Below, piece by piece: positions 10,182 through 64,000 of a DNA stretch of 64,000 nucleotides; the first letter of the stretch is position 1, and each line of letters starts with the position of its first letter. The notes beneath the pieces were generated by a model, which was given only the letters and a program-made list of their open reading frames with translations, was not told where the DNA came from and ran no database searches. The DNA is taken from the NCBI GenBank assembly GCA_028583405.1, contig CM053243.1:30865632-30929631 (forward strand), written 5' to 3'. The position numbers were made by a program, and so were the translations under genes. Source of the DNA: Pogonophryne albipinna (lineage: Eukaryota > Chordata > Actinopteri > Perciformes > Artedidraconidae).

Positions 10182-11814
10182 CACTGAACAAAAATATAAA
10201 TGCAACACTTTTGTTTTTGCTCCCATTTTTCATGAGATGAACTCAAAGATTTAAAACATTTTCTATGTACACAAAATAACCATTTCTCTCAAATATTGTT
10301 CACAAATCTGAAAAATCTGTGATAGTGAGCACTTCTCCTTTTCCGAGATAATCCATCCCACCTCACAGGTGTGGCATATCAAGATGCTGATTAGACAGCA
10401 TGATTATTGCACAGGTGTGCCTTAGGCTGGCCACAATAAAAGGCCACTCTGAAACGTGCAGTTTTGCTTTATTGGGGGGGTCTGGGGGGGTCCGAAAACC
10501 AGTCAGTATCTGGTGTGACCACCATTTGCCTCACGCAGTGCAACACATCTCCTTCGCATAGAGTTGATCAGGTTGTTGATTGTGGCCTGTGGAATGTTGG
10601 TCCACTGCTCTTCAATGGCTGTGCCAAGTTGCTGGATATTGGCAGGAACTGGAACACGCTGTCGTATACGCCGATCCAGAGCATCCCAAACATGCTCAAT
10701 GGGTGACATGTCCGGTGAGTATGCTGGCCATGCAAGAACTGGGATGTTTTCAGCCTCCAGGAATTGTGTACAGATCCTTGCAACATGGGGCCGTGCATTA
10801 TCATGCTGCAACATGAGGTGATGGTCGTGGATGAATGGCACAACAATGGGCCTCAGGATCTCGTCACGGTATCTCTGTGCATTCACAATGCCATCAATGA
10901 AATTCACCTGTGTTCGTCGTCCATAACATACGCCTGCCCATACCATAACCCCATCACCACCATGGGCCACTCGATTCACAACATTGACATCAGAAAACCG
11001 CTCACCCACAAGACGCCACACACGCTGTCTGCCATCTGCCCTGAACAGTGAAAACCGGGATTCATCCGTGAAGAGAACACCTCTCCAACGTGCCAGACGC
11101 CATCGAATGTGAGCATTTGCCCACTCAAGTCGGTTACGACGACGAACCGGAGTCAGGTTGAGACCCCGATGAGGACGATGAGCATGCAGATGAGCTTCCC
11201 TGAGACGGTTTCTGACAGTTTGTGCAGAAATTCTTTGGTTATGCAAACCGATTGTTGCAGCAGCTGTCCGAGTGGCTGGTCTCAGACGATCTTGGAGGTG
11301 AACATGCTGGATGTGGAGGTCCTTCGCTGGTGTGGTTACACGTGGTCTGCGGTTATGAGGCCGGTTGGATGTACTGCCAAATTCTCTGAAACGCCTTTGG
11401 AGACGGCTTATGGTAGAGAAATGAACATTCAATTCACGGGCAACAGCTCTGGGGGACATTCCTGCTGTCAGCATGCCAATTGCACGCTCCCTCAAAACTT
11501 ACGACATCTGTGGCATTGTGCTGTGTGATAAAACTGAACATTTTAGAGTGGCCTTTTATTGTGGCCAGCCTAAGGCACACCTGTGCAATAATCATGCTGT
11601 CTAATCAGCATCTTGATATGCCACACCTGTGAGGTGGGATGGATTATCTCGGCAAAGGAGAAGTGCTCACTATCACAGATTTTTTCAGATTTGTGAACAA
11701 TATTTCAGAGAAATGGTTATTTTGTGTACATAGAAAATGTTTTAGATCTTTGAGTTAATCTCATGAAAAATGGGAGCAAAAACAAAAGTGTTGCATTTAT
11801 ATTTTTGTTCAGTG
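10182..11814 (-). mobile_element. Tc1/mariner element, nearly intact, about 270-bp TIRs
   Basis: CACTGAACAAAAATATAAAT at 10182 is matched by its inverse ending at 11814. TA target duplications lie at 10180-10181 and 11815-11816. Inverted repeats of about 270 bp (10182-10455 and 11541-11814) are almost identical, differing by a few substitutions and one-base indels, which points to a recent insertion. The long-TIR structure and a 330-codon open transposase frame are typical of young Tc1-like elements of fish. It lies between pias1 and the rxfp3-like gene. Confidence 0.95.
10503..11516 (-). pseudogene. Tc1-like transposase, full length with a nonsense codon at position 6
   Basis: An open frame of 330 codons runs from 11495 to the stop at 10503. 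It has an N-terminal helix-turn-helix (RERAIGMLTAGMSPRAVARE) and the complete DDE triad in FTDESRF, LQHDNARPH and SPIEHVWD. Position 11495 is TTG, not ATG. The in-frame ATG at 11516-11514 reads MPQMS and then TAA at 11501-11499, followed by VLRERA. In related elements as I recall them this codon is CAA (Gln), so a single C-to-T change would explain it. The next ATG (Met of AIGML) would drop the first 14 or so residues of the DNA-binding domain. It is therefore probably inactive or N-terminally shortened, but otherwise strikingly well preserved. Confidence 0.9.
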
Positions 11815-11816
11815 TA

Positions 11817-13761
11817 GTACACTGATGAAGATGTTGATCCTTTAGTTTCCTTCTTGTTACTTTGAATATAAATCACCAGTATTTGGAAGCTTGTTAAGAT
11901 GGTCACAGTTTTCTCTATCACAATTGTATTTATTTAAACTTCTTCTTTCCCTACGCTTGTCAGGAGACAGTGCTGCACATGAAGAGAGAGAGAGAGAGAG
12001 AGAGAGAGCACACCGTGTTGAATGTGTTTCTGTTGAAGTGATCTACATCTGTATGGGGATACAGGGAGGCTTCATAATGTAAAGTGTCCACAACTCCATC
12101 CTGTGGTGCACATCTGTTTGGGAGAAGCTGTCCTTTTGGAGCTCGGGGAGTTATTTTGTTAGAAAGTGTCAGATTGCAGGCAGGGATGGATGAGCACAGG
12201 GCTGCCATATCAACCCCTCTACACCTGGAGCCGTATATATATAGAGCATTGGTTGCAGGAGCTTATGTGTTGGCTGGTGTGAGCGCACTGGGAATAAACC
12301 AGCGTCTGCTCAGAATAAAGTGAATGGAATAAGGCCACTATTATAGTTAATCTCCACAGGCTACAGTGAAGAGATGCCTCTGCTATATTAAAAGGGAAAA
12401 GTCAACAATGTGTATATTCTGTCTGTGTGGAAACCTGAGAGGTCAGATCCAAACGTGGGTGTTTGATGTCCGTTTGTATGCTTTTTGTGTCAATTCAGAG
12501 CGAGAGAATAAATTAATTTATATATTTTTTAGAAAATGAAAGCTGTCATATTATTAAAAAAAAAAAGGACTGTGGCCAATAAAGAGTCTTAAACAACAGA
12601 AGTAATCTCAAAGTCAGACTCAAGTCGACACCTGCACTCACTGCCTTAAAACATTCACAGGTTCTGTTTCACGGCTCTAATCCGAGAAAAATCCTAAAAA
12701 GGCTTTTCGAGGAGAGCATGGAGAAGGCGGTGTACAGTGGACCCTTGTCAGTTTGTACAAATATACCAAGTGAAAAAAATATTTATTACCTGCATTGGAA
12801 GAAATTGTTTACTTATTGAATGTTACCTGTTTATGTAGAGAAGTTTAGATGTAATAAAATGCATTCTGGTATTTCTCTGTGTGTTTGTGTTCCCTTATTT
12901 TTAAACGATGGGGTTTAAGGCTGGGAAATATATCAATATTGTAATATTATCCTAGATATCGTCCTATATTTTGGATGTCCTAATTTCAGAAGTGTTGTTT
13001 TTTTTAATGGGTTTCAAGGCTATATTAAATAACTGTTATTTTCTGAATTTGAAAGAAACATTTTCTAGCTGTTTTAGTTTGCCTTTACTGACAAAATCAC
13101 ATAACTGATTGTTATTTATCAAATATTTCATTTTGTAAATATTTTAGGAGAGCATCAATGGTCAATTGTGCAAGGTCTTTACAATATCGATGTTAAGGTA
13201 TTTAGTTAAAAATATTCCAATTTTAGATTTTTTTCATATCACGAAGGCCTTTTTTGCACATTATGCTATCATAACATTTTAACTGCCTGTTACACTTAGA
13301 AGTGAGCACCAGGTGTCAGCACAGAGTCATTGTTCTTGATCAACTTTTCCCTTTCTGTGATTGTACAAAACCAATTGTCCATGCTCTGTCAACACCACGG
13401 TGCCTTCCCTACTGTGACACGCGCTATATATAACATCTGAAATGATTAACGTGATGTTTTATTTGGGATTGAAAGTGATGGAGAAGCCTGCATTACGCAC
13501 AAGACTGATGGACGCATCAACCATAATGCTCTCCAATTAACACCTCAACCCAGCCATTACTGTCATGCTGTATGAGCAGAGGATGAGTCTTGGAGATGAG
13601 AGGAGGGGACAGTGCTGGACAGGAGGGTGGGGTGGATAGACAGAGGGATGGCACCATGTTTTATAGTGCCACTACATACACCAGCTCTCTGTGGACAGAA
13701 ATTACTGTACCTATCTTAATGATAGACCTCTAACTGAATTTCTTCTTAAACTGAAGACATT
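11817..13761. other. intergenic DNA between the Tc1 element and the rxfp3-like gene
   Basis: A (GA)n microsatellite lies near 11977-12009. Several AATAAA signals are present (12293, 12314, 12853). The one at 12853-12858 is followed by a GT-rich stretch (tgtgtgtttgtgtt) and is a candidate distal polyadenylation site, possibly for pias1. 12900-13300 is AT-rich with no recognised element. 13560-13760 leads into the rxfp3-like start codon and should hold its promoter/5'UTR, but no clear TATA was identified. Confidence 0.4.
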
Positions 13762-14748
13762 ATGACTGAAGAAAATGAGAGCATGAGTCTGAACAGGTCA
13801 CTGGTGGAGGTGGACTCCTTCAGCAACATGGATGATATCGACGTGACAGCCGACGGGAGCCTGATCCTGAGGTTCCTCATCTGCCTGGTTTACTCTGTGG
13901 TCTGCGCTGCAGGTCTGATGGGCAACCTGCTGGTCCTCTTCTTCATCAGGGTCAAACAAGAGAGGAAGAAGTCCACCGTGAACTTCTTCGTGTTCAACTT
14001 AGCAGTGACGGACCTGCAGTTCGTGCTCACTCTGCCCTTCTGGGCCGTGGACACCGTGCTGGACTTCAGCTGGCCGTTTGGAGACGCCATGTGCAAAATC
14101 ATCCTCTCGGTCACCGTGATGAACATGTACGCCAGCGTGTTCTTCCTCACTGCCATGAGTGTGACCCGCTACTGGTCTGTCGCCTCGGCTCTGAAGAACA
14201 GCACCCCGCGCAAGTCCTGTTCAGCCAAATGGACCTGTGTATTTATTTGGACACTGGCGACTGTGGCTACTGCTCCAACGTCTATTTTCTCAACTGTCAG
14301 CAACGTCACAGGAGAAAAACTCTGTTTGTTTAAGTTTCCTGGTGGACAGTACTGGCTAGCAGTGTACCACATACAGAAAATACTTGTGGGGTTTGTTTTG
14401 CCCATGTCCATCGTGTCCATCAGCTACATCATGCTCCTGCGTTTCATCCGCAACCGGAGTATGAAAACAAGCAACCCCAAACGGAGATCCCAAGTTACTA
14501 AATCCATCACCATCGTCGTCTTGTCTTTCTTCCTGTGCTGGATGCCCAATCATGCCATCACCCTGTGGAGTGTTCTGGTCAAACTGAACGCGGCAAACTG
14601 GGACAAGGCGTACTACATAGTGCACACATATGTGTTCCCTCTGACCGTGTGTCTGGCTCACACCAACAGCTGCCTCAACCCCGTTATTTACTGCCTCATG
14701 CGGAAGGAGTTTAGGAACAAACTGAGAAGTTTGATACACAGAGGCTGA
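13762..14748 (+). CDS. rxfp3: Relaxin-3 receptor-like GPCR (RXFP3 family), intronless
   Basis: This single-exon 328-aa class A GPCR runs from ATG 13762 to the stop at 14748. The N-terminus has candidate N-glycosylation sites NES and NRS. TM1 is about 38-62 (GNLLVLFF) and TM2 about 74-97 (FNLAVTDLQFVLTLPFW). The first extracellular loop has DFSWPFG. TM3 ends with TRY in place of DRY (135-137), as in RXFP3. Cys111 and Cys188 can form the TM3-ECL2 disulfide. TM6 has LCWMPNH (258-264) and TM7 has NSCLNPVIY (302-310). The blocks MNMYASVFFLTAMSVTRY and VTKSITIVVLSFFLCW are close to human RXFP3 as I recall it, but the C-tail is much shorter and the third loop is compact. That suggests one of the extra teleost paralogues (rxfp3-2 or rxfp3-3 type). 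The expected role is Gi-coupled signalling to relaxin-3/INSL5 peptides at the plasma membrane of neurons. The exact subtype needs a tree. Confidence 0.9.
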   Translation: MTEENESMSLNRSLVEVDSFSNMDDIDVTADGSLILRFLICLVYSVVCAAGLMGNLLVLFFIRVKQERKKSTVNFFVFNLAVTDLQFVLTLPFWAVDTVLDFSWPFGDAMCKIILSVTVMNMYASVFFLTAMSVTRYWSVASALKNSTPRKSCSAKWTCVFIWTLATVATAPTSIFSTVSNVTGEKLCLFKFPGGQYWLAVYHIQKILVGFVLPMSIVSISYIMLLRFIRNRSMKTSNPKRRSQVTKSITIVVLSFFLCWMPNHAITLWSVLVKLNAANWDKAYYIVHTYVFPLTVCLAHTNSCLNPVIYCLMRKEFRNKLRSLIHRG

Positions 14749-15884
14749 TGTTGTGGAGCATTGAGAATGATTCATTTAAAGTGTTGGAAACAGTACCCAA
14801 GACGCACCGAGTGCGCACAGCTAAAAAGGCTTGGAGTGAGAGAGGAGACCTGTCAGAAAGCACAATTAGAGACAAGCAGCATCATGTCAATATCTATTCT
14901 ATCCTGCTTAATGTTAATGTCCTTTTCATCAGCGCTCCTTGTCCTTATAGCCTTGCGTAATGTGGCTCGTGTATGTGGAGAAACCGCTGTATCTGCTTTA
15001 CGCATAGGAATTGCTGTGTAAGAAAATACGCTGATGTCCACTTTAGCATTGTTTGTTAGAAAACTATTAGCAGTGTTGTTTCTCTCGTGTAAAGTCTAAG
15101 TGACTACGTGCGTAATTGTTCATAATTATTATTATATGAGTATAGTGTGCTTGCGTCATAACTGATCAAACAACATGTGGCTCCATCTGTGAATATATTT
15201 GCAAGTAATGTAACTAGTGTTCGATAAGTGTGTTTTTAAGACAATCATGGTTGCAACATATGCTAAAACAAAGGAGAAAAAAATATAGCATTAAGTTATT
15301 GACTTTAGCGGGGCAAAATACATATTTTAGGCATAGAATACATGAAAATGTGATATGAGTGTTGTAAATAAACATATCCACGATGTGACATAATACAAAA
15401 TGTATTCTCACAAACAAAATGTGATTCTGCACGAGTCAAATGCAACACATCTGATCTGCAAGTGATATAAGAAGTTATGAATGACTGAATAACAGTGAGG
15501 ACATGTGTCACTGACCTGAACATTGAAACTACTGGCCTTATTCATTATCAGCATACAAAGCGCTAATGAAATAGACAGAGAAAATGCCAATACATGAATG
15601 TGTGAACAGCATGTAATTTATGTAGTTAGAGGTGAAGCTAGTTTTGCATTGAGATAGATTAGTAAGGCTGTTCCCAATTCCCAATGTTCCCTATGGGTCT
15701 AGCTCCCTCACAGTCTTTACATAAATGTTAGTGAGTCTTGAAATATATATTTTAGGTTAATCTACCCATTTAAAGTATACAATGTAATCAAAATAAACAC
15801 CACATTTACCAAGTACAACATTAAAGTGATAAATACATACATTCATCAATAATTAAAATACAATTATTACAAATGTATAGTGCT
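14749..15884. other. rxfp3-like 3' flank, no feature recognised
   Basis: AT-rich DNA with no exon. Short ORFs in several frames show no domain. The 3'UTR end of the receptor mRNA could not be set. Confidence 0.4.
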
Positions 15885-16052
15885 TACATGGGCCATTCTG
15901 CAAAAAGGTACTTTGGTATATTTTGATTCTAATACTTACATACTTTGCTTATGTAACATTTGGAATTAAGGACTTTAACTTTAACAGAGTATTTTTACAA
16001 TGCAGTATATTAAGTTAACTTAAGTAAATAATCGGAGTACTTCTACCATATA
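15885..16052. repeat. Dispersed teleost repeat ('acttaagtaa' family)
   Basis: The phrases 'gggccattctgcaaaaaggtac', 'tttacaatgcagtatatt' and 'acttaagtaaataatcggagtacttctacc' match a very common acanthopterygian repeat as I remember it. Related, mostly reverse-oriented sequence occurs at about 26950-27370 and 27877-28190. The copy lies directly upstream of the morf4l1 5' region. Confidence 0.5.
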
Positions 16053-16259
16053 AATAATCGTTTCTCCGAGTTTCAGCGGGAGCCCCTTGAACGCAGCACA
16101 GTGTCCATGGTGGTCAGGTGACCAGCAGCAGCAGGCGGGCTCTCCTCAGCTTCTTCTTCGCTTTTGGCACCAATGTCGGAGGTGTTTGAGCCTGGAAGAA
16201 ATGGACTCTGGCAATGCTCGAGTTTGATCATTCAGAGATCCGACCCGTTGAGTCTGTGA
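16053..16259 (+). promoter_or_regulatory. morf4l1: Probable morf4l1 promoter / 5'UTR
   Basis: The stretch before the start codon is more GC- and CpG-rich than its flanks (agcgggagcccc, aggcgggctctcc) and has no clear TATA box, as for a housekeeping promoter. The transcription start is not visible; the assignment rests on position and composition. Confidence 0.4.
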
Positions 16260-26033
<9,774 letters not shown>

Positions 26034-26224
26034 AAGCTCTCGGCACACTGCGCTCCTGAAGAGACTCTTCTATCACACCACATGTAAAATAACCATTACT
26101 ACCTTTTGAGGTCACGCTTGGATGACGTTTTTTTTTCATGAACTGAATTGCCTCCTGCACAAAGGTCTCAGCAGCTTGTCACACTGAGGAAGTCGGAAAA
26201 AAACGTAGGAAACCTCTTTTTGTT

Positions 26225-26230
26225 AATAAA
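26225..26230 (+). promoter_or_regulatory. morf4l1: Polyadenylation signal AATAAA, candidate for morf4l1
   Basis: The first AATAAA lies about 190 bp after the morf4l1 stop codon. It is followed by a T/CT-rich stretch. Other A/T-rich signals occur to about 26520, so a longer 3'UTR is possible. Confidence 0.5.
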
Positions 26231-29200
26231 ATGTCTCCTCTTTTCTCTCACCTTGTCCTTTTTCTCTCGCCTCTTTAAAAAGACACAAGAATATTTACAT
26301 TTTCTGTCGATAAGTTACCCTTTCCACAAGCAGCTCTTTGGTGTTTTGTGCATTTCACCGGATAGATAGTTACTGTTGCATGTATTTATTAGTGTTCCTT
26401 CTGTCACATAAGGTGCAAATGAATGCTGAGCAACACGGTCAGCACTCAGCAGTTGATGTTTTTGTATTTTGTGGATTTGTATCAATTTGTTAAAAAAAAA
26501 GTTACTTTCCAATATAAACTTTGTTTACTGTGTTTTTTTCTTGATATCTTGTAAATCTTTTGGTGTCATCACAGATAATGCAGGGCTCAAAATGGCATTA
26601 TACGGTAAATTCCATTGTGCCATATGAAGGGGCTGTAATTCGAACAAATCTCAGTAGTTTGAACAATTTGTTTTATTTTAATTTAAGAGTAGACTGGAAA
26701 TGGGAGAATTCTGTTGCAATTCTAAAAAATAGTTTTTAGTTTATTTTAGGACTTTCCTGAAGGGTCCCTAAGACAGGCATTACTGGCAGTGAGTTACAGA
26801 TAACACCTGTCGGATCACAAAATAGTACCTAGATGGAAATTCCGTTGTTAACACGTGTTGAATTCTCTGAGAAAGACAGCTGTAAAAGATTCCACACAGA
26901 GGAAGCTACATACCGCATAATGAAAATAATCACTAGTTGTATTGCTTTATAAGAAGTGTAGAAATAAACTAAGAATTAAAAGTATTTCATTCAAGAGTTA
27001 ACTTGAGTACAAAATAGCGCAAGAATATACATGAAGTACTAATTAGTGATACGTTTCAATTGTTGAGTTAAATTAAACAACTTTATTGCTTGCAAGCTTT
27101 TGAGTTTCCCCCTGGGGATCAGTAAAGATTGATCTAAATCTGTAATACTACAACAAATATTTGTGAATTATATTTTGTGTTATCTGATTGTGCAAAGTTA
27201 CCAAGTCACACAAAAGAAATGTAATTGAGCAAAAAGTACAGTATTTGCCTCTGAGATGAAGTGTGAAGTATAAAGTAGCACAAAATTGTCACATTTAACT
27301 AAAGTACAAGTACCTCAAAATAAAAGCTAAGTTCAGCAGTTGAGTTGTACTTAGTTACGTCCCACCAATGTGTATACGTGCTAGAGGGTCTGAACTCCTC
27401 CTCCCACTCATTGTGAGGAGTGAGGAGGACCCCGCCTGTAGAGTAGTCTCTAGCCATAAACGGAGGGAACAGTAATGGCAGTGATGTCTCCATGGTAACA
27501 CTGTTGTCATGGACACAAAAACAATTAAAGAGACACATTTATGCCATGTACTTCCTCAAAGTCAGAACTGCCGCATAATAACATTGAATGTGTGTTGCTG
27601 CATTGTATTGATGAATCCTGAGCATTTGATGATTCAAGCATAATGTAAAATGTCTGTTTATTCTGACTCATGTTGAATTTTATTGTTTCCATTTTGCTAG
27701 TTTACAAACTTTTTTAATTAACTGTTTATTGAGTCATTGGCTGATGGCTTTAGGGCCCATTGTGTGTGTCAGTTATAGATCTAGCTCGCCACAAAGGGGC
27801 AGCATCTTCCCCGTCTTTTGATTGATTCTCCAAAAAAACGATGTCAACCTTGCTTCCTCTGGAGTGTTAATTATGTGATCAGATCCTTTACTTAAGTAAA
27901 AGTAAAAAAAGCACACTGGAAAATACTCGGCTACAAGTTAAAGTACTGCAATCATATCCTTACTTAAGTCAAAGTATGCAAGTATTATTGTCTACATTAA
28001 CTTAAAGTATCAAAACTCAATGTGCAGTAAAATGGAACCTATAGCTGTCTGTTATATATGATGTTTTTAGATGAATATATCTCATGTATTAATGTTTATG
28101 TTACATTTGACTACTGTATATGTTAGTTTGAGTTTGTGCTAATCTAACTATTATATAGTAGTTTAAGCAACAGAAATAGATCCAATACAATCATTATTTG
28201 GTTTTAGCATCACTGTTAGTGACAAAAGTCTATAAATACACTATTGCACCCTATTATCAGCTTTGTGATATAGCATTTTACAGCTGATCCAAGAGGGTTT
28301 CTAAATAGTTTATCAAGCCCAAGTAGGAGAATTGTTTCCATATAAAGGGAACACTTCATCTTTCAGTAAATAACAAAGATTCATTGTTTTCACTAAACAG
28401 GAAGGGTAAGAAAAGTTGAAATCTGAAAAATAGCTGCATCTGTCAGTACTTCGCAGTTCAAGTGGGTGTCATGTACGCCATTGTAAGCCATACAGATGGT
28501 GACACAGTTTAACTTATATATTTATAGTAAGTTATTAACATATCCGGGCATTAAGCATAAAACTAATATGGGAATGAAAACAAGGTATAAGGATATTTTA
28601 CTGTTGGTGTTCCAGCATTTATATATCTTAACTCAATATATTACTGAAACCATCAGCTATTCTAAAATCAGACATTTAAGCTGATGTGATTTGCTCCCTT
28701 AAATGTCTCTGTAAAATATTTTTGAGATATGACAAAAGTTTGCCGTAGGTAATAAATAAGCTTAAACCAAACAAATATTTTGTTCATTCTTTCTGAAGAC
28801 TAAAAAAGCTTTTGGCATAAATACTTTAAATGCTTATAAAGACTCTTACATAAATGGTTGAAGTGACATCATCTGTACTGATACTAGCTCAAGCACGTTA
28901 TTTGTTATATCAGAATCTCATCCATCCTGTGTTATATTATATCGATGTATAACATACAATAGTCTCACTATTCGTAACACTTCCTCTTAACTTTATCTCA
29001 AATATATATAGTTGTCTTCCTTGATGTTTCATGAAAACAAATATAGTCCAATGTTTTTTAGGAAGTAAATACTTTTGAGATATTGACATACAGATGTTTT
29101 CTTTAAAGCAGTCAATATAGATGAATGAAGCTTATTATCAGATTACTTACAATACTGTTTGTGTGTTAAGTATATAGATTTATCTGATGTTTAAGATGCA

Positions 29201-29639
29201 AATAGATACAACTGGTTATATCATGTACGAAAATGCAGATAGGACAGACACATTCCATTGAGTTTATCTAATCAAATTGGTAATAGTGGATAAATAAGTC
29301 TGCTCCCTGATAAATATTAAGGACTTATATGTTGGGTTGATGCTTATGCTTTTGATCTATTTAAGTAAGATTTGGAACACTTACTTGCAAAAGGTTATTG
29401 TGACAATGTGGTTTTGGTATATATAAATAATATTTTCTCCTTAAATCTTTTATTGTGTTAACACTTGCAAGGTGTATGACTAATACAGTAAGCTACATTA
29501 TCATTCAACAGGCAGGTATTTATAAAACAGTTTTGTACAGTTTTTAGAGACATGCTGTGCAGTTAATAACATTGTTAGCTGTAGGAGTAAGATTCAGGTT
29601 AGTAGGCAGTTGTGTAAACCGTTTTTTTTGTTGAGATGT
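26231..29639. other. morf4l1-uaca intergenic region with degraded teleost repeats
   Basis: 26950-27370 and 27877-28190 contain 'cttaagtaaaagta', 'aaagtactgcaatcatatcctta' and 'ttgtacttagttacgtcccaccaatg' phrases typical of a common fish repeat family; these look like old copies in reverse orientation. 28200-29640 is AT-rich (many ATAT and TTTA runs) with no exon or RNA gene recognised. Confidence 0.45.
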
Positions 29640-30049
29640 TTACTGTAAATAACCATTAGTGTTGAGCGGTCGACAGCTTGACAGGTGCTTTATTTCCAGG
29701 TGTTTCGCTTTCTTCAGGTACGCCTGACGTCATTCCAGGTTTTTCCTGCCCTGTCCCAGGATGTCTCCAACTTCTCCCAATGACACTTTACACGGAAGTC
29801 CCGCCCTCCAGCAACGGCAATTGGATCAAAAGCACAAAAACGGTTCATGCTGCAGTCTGATTGGCTCCTGGAGTTGTCAGTCAAAGTGCAAGCAGAGTTT
29901 GAGGTTAGGCGTCAGGTGAAACTCGCTCTGGGAGGAAGAACAGACAGATAAAACTAACTTCGCATGAACTTTCTTGGACGTTTTTTATACTATTTATGAA
30001 TTTATCCACCAAAGGAAACTTTTAATATCCACCACCATCAACTTGCAAG
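29640..30049 (+). promoter_or_regulatory. uaca: Probable uaca upstream promoter and 5'UTR
   Basis: A perfect cAMP-response-element octamer TGACGTCA lies at 29725-29732. An inverted CCAAT box (ctgattggctcc) lies near 29857-29868. 'caggtg' E-boxes lie around 29682-29702. All precede the ATG at 30050. The block is more GC-rich than the AT-rich DNA on either side. The start site is not resolved; motif presence alone does not prove use. Confidence 0.5.

Positions 30050-64000
<33,951 letters not shown>

Overview
This window is nuclear DNA from a ray-finned fish, most likely a percomorph teleost. The signs are spliced vertebrate genes with GT-AG introns, teleost-style tRNA-derived SINEs, two Tc1/mariner elements, hAT and TTAA-target MITEs, an L2-type LINE fragment and very long (GT)n microsatellites. 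The species cannot be named from the sequence alone. There is no operon, CRISPR array, or phage or plasmid gene.

Four protein-coding genes lie in a row, all on the + strand. (1) 361-7249: the last five coding exons of pias1, a SUMO E3 ligase; its 5' part, including most of the SP-RING, is outside the window. (2) 13762-14748: an intronless relaxin-3-receptor-like GPCR (rxfp3 family, 328 aa). (3) 16260-26033: a complete 12-exon morf4l1 (MRG15), which splices to exactly 323 codons with an intact chromodomain cage and MRG domain. (4) 30050-64000: uaca (ankyrin repeats plus a very long coiled coil), starting with MKSLKYRLKK and running off the right edge inside its giant coiled-coil exon; 850 codons are visible. 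A second short first exon at 48967-49002 (MSRWLKCTSMHF) splices in frame into the same ankyrin exon.

The genes do not form one pathway. PIAS1 and MORF4L1 are nuclear regulators (SUMOylation; H3K36me-reading chromatin complexes), RXFP3-like is a neuropeptide receptor, and UACA is a cytoskeletal/apoptosome-linked scaffold. As I recall, PIAS1, UACA and MORF4L1 lie on human 15q23-q25. On human 5p13, RXFP3 lies near RAI14, the paralogue of UACA, so the rxfp3-like/uaca pair here looks like the other half of an ancient duplicated block.

Mobile DNA fills much of the non-coding space: a Tc1 with an internally deleted transposase (1613-3114), two SINEs and a head-to-head pair of MITEs in pias1 introns; a nearly intact Tc1 (10182-11814) between pias1 and rxfp3; a 2.47-kb hAT-type element carrying an L2 endonuclease fragment and a 278-bp GT tract in a morf4l1 intron (19769-22240); and, in the 19-kb first intron of uaca, a hAT remnant with a BED-finger exon (40226-41033) and an 831-bp TTAA MITE (41090-41920).

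The points most worth following are: the 256-bp pure (GT)n tract that itself forms the 3' splice site of an in-frame uaca cassette exon; the alternative uaca first exon; the frame-coupled splice choice around 59840-60392; and the duplicated gene neighbourhood. I found no wholly new gene system.
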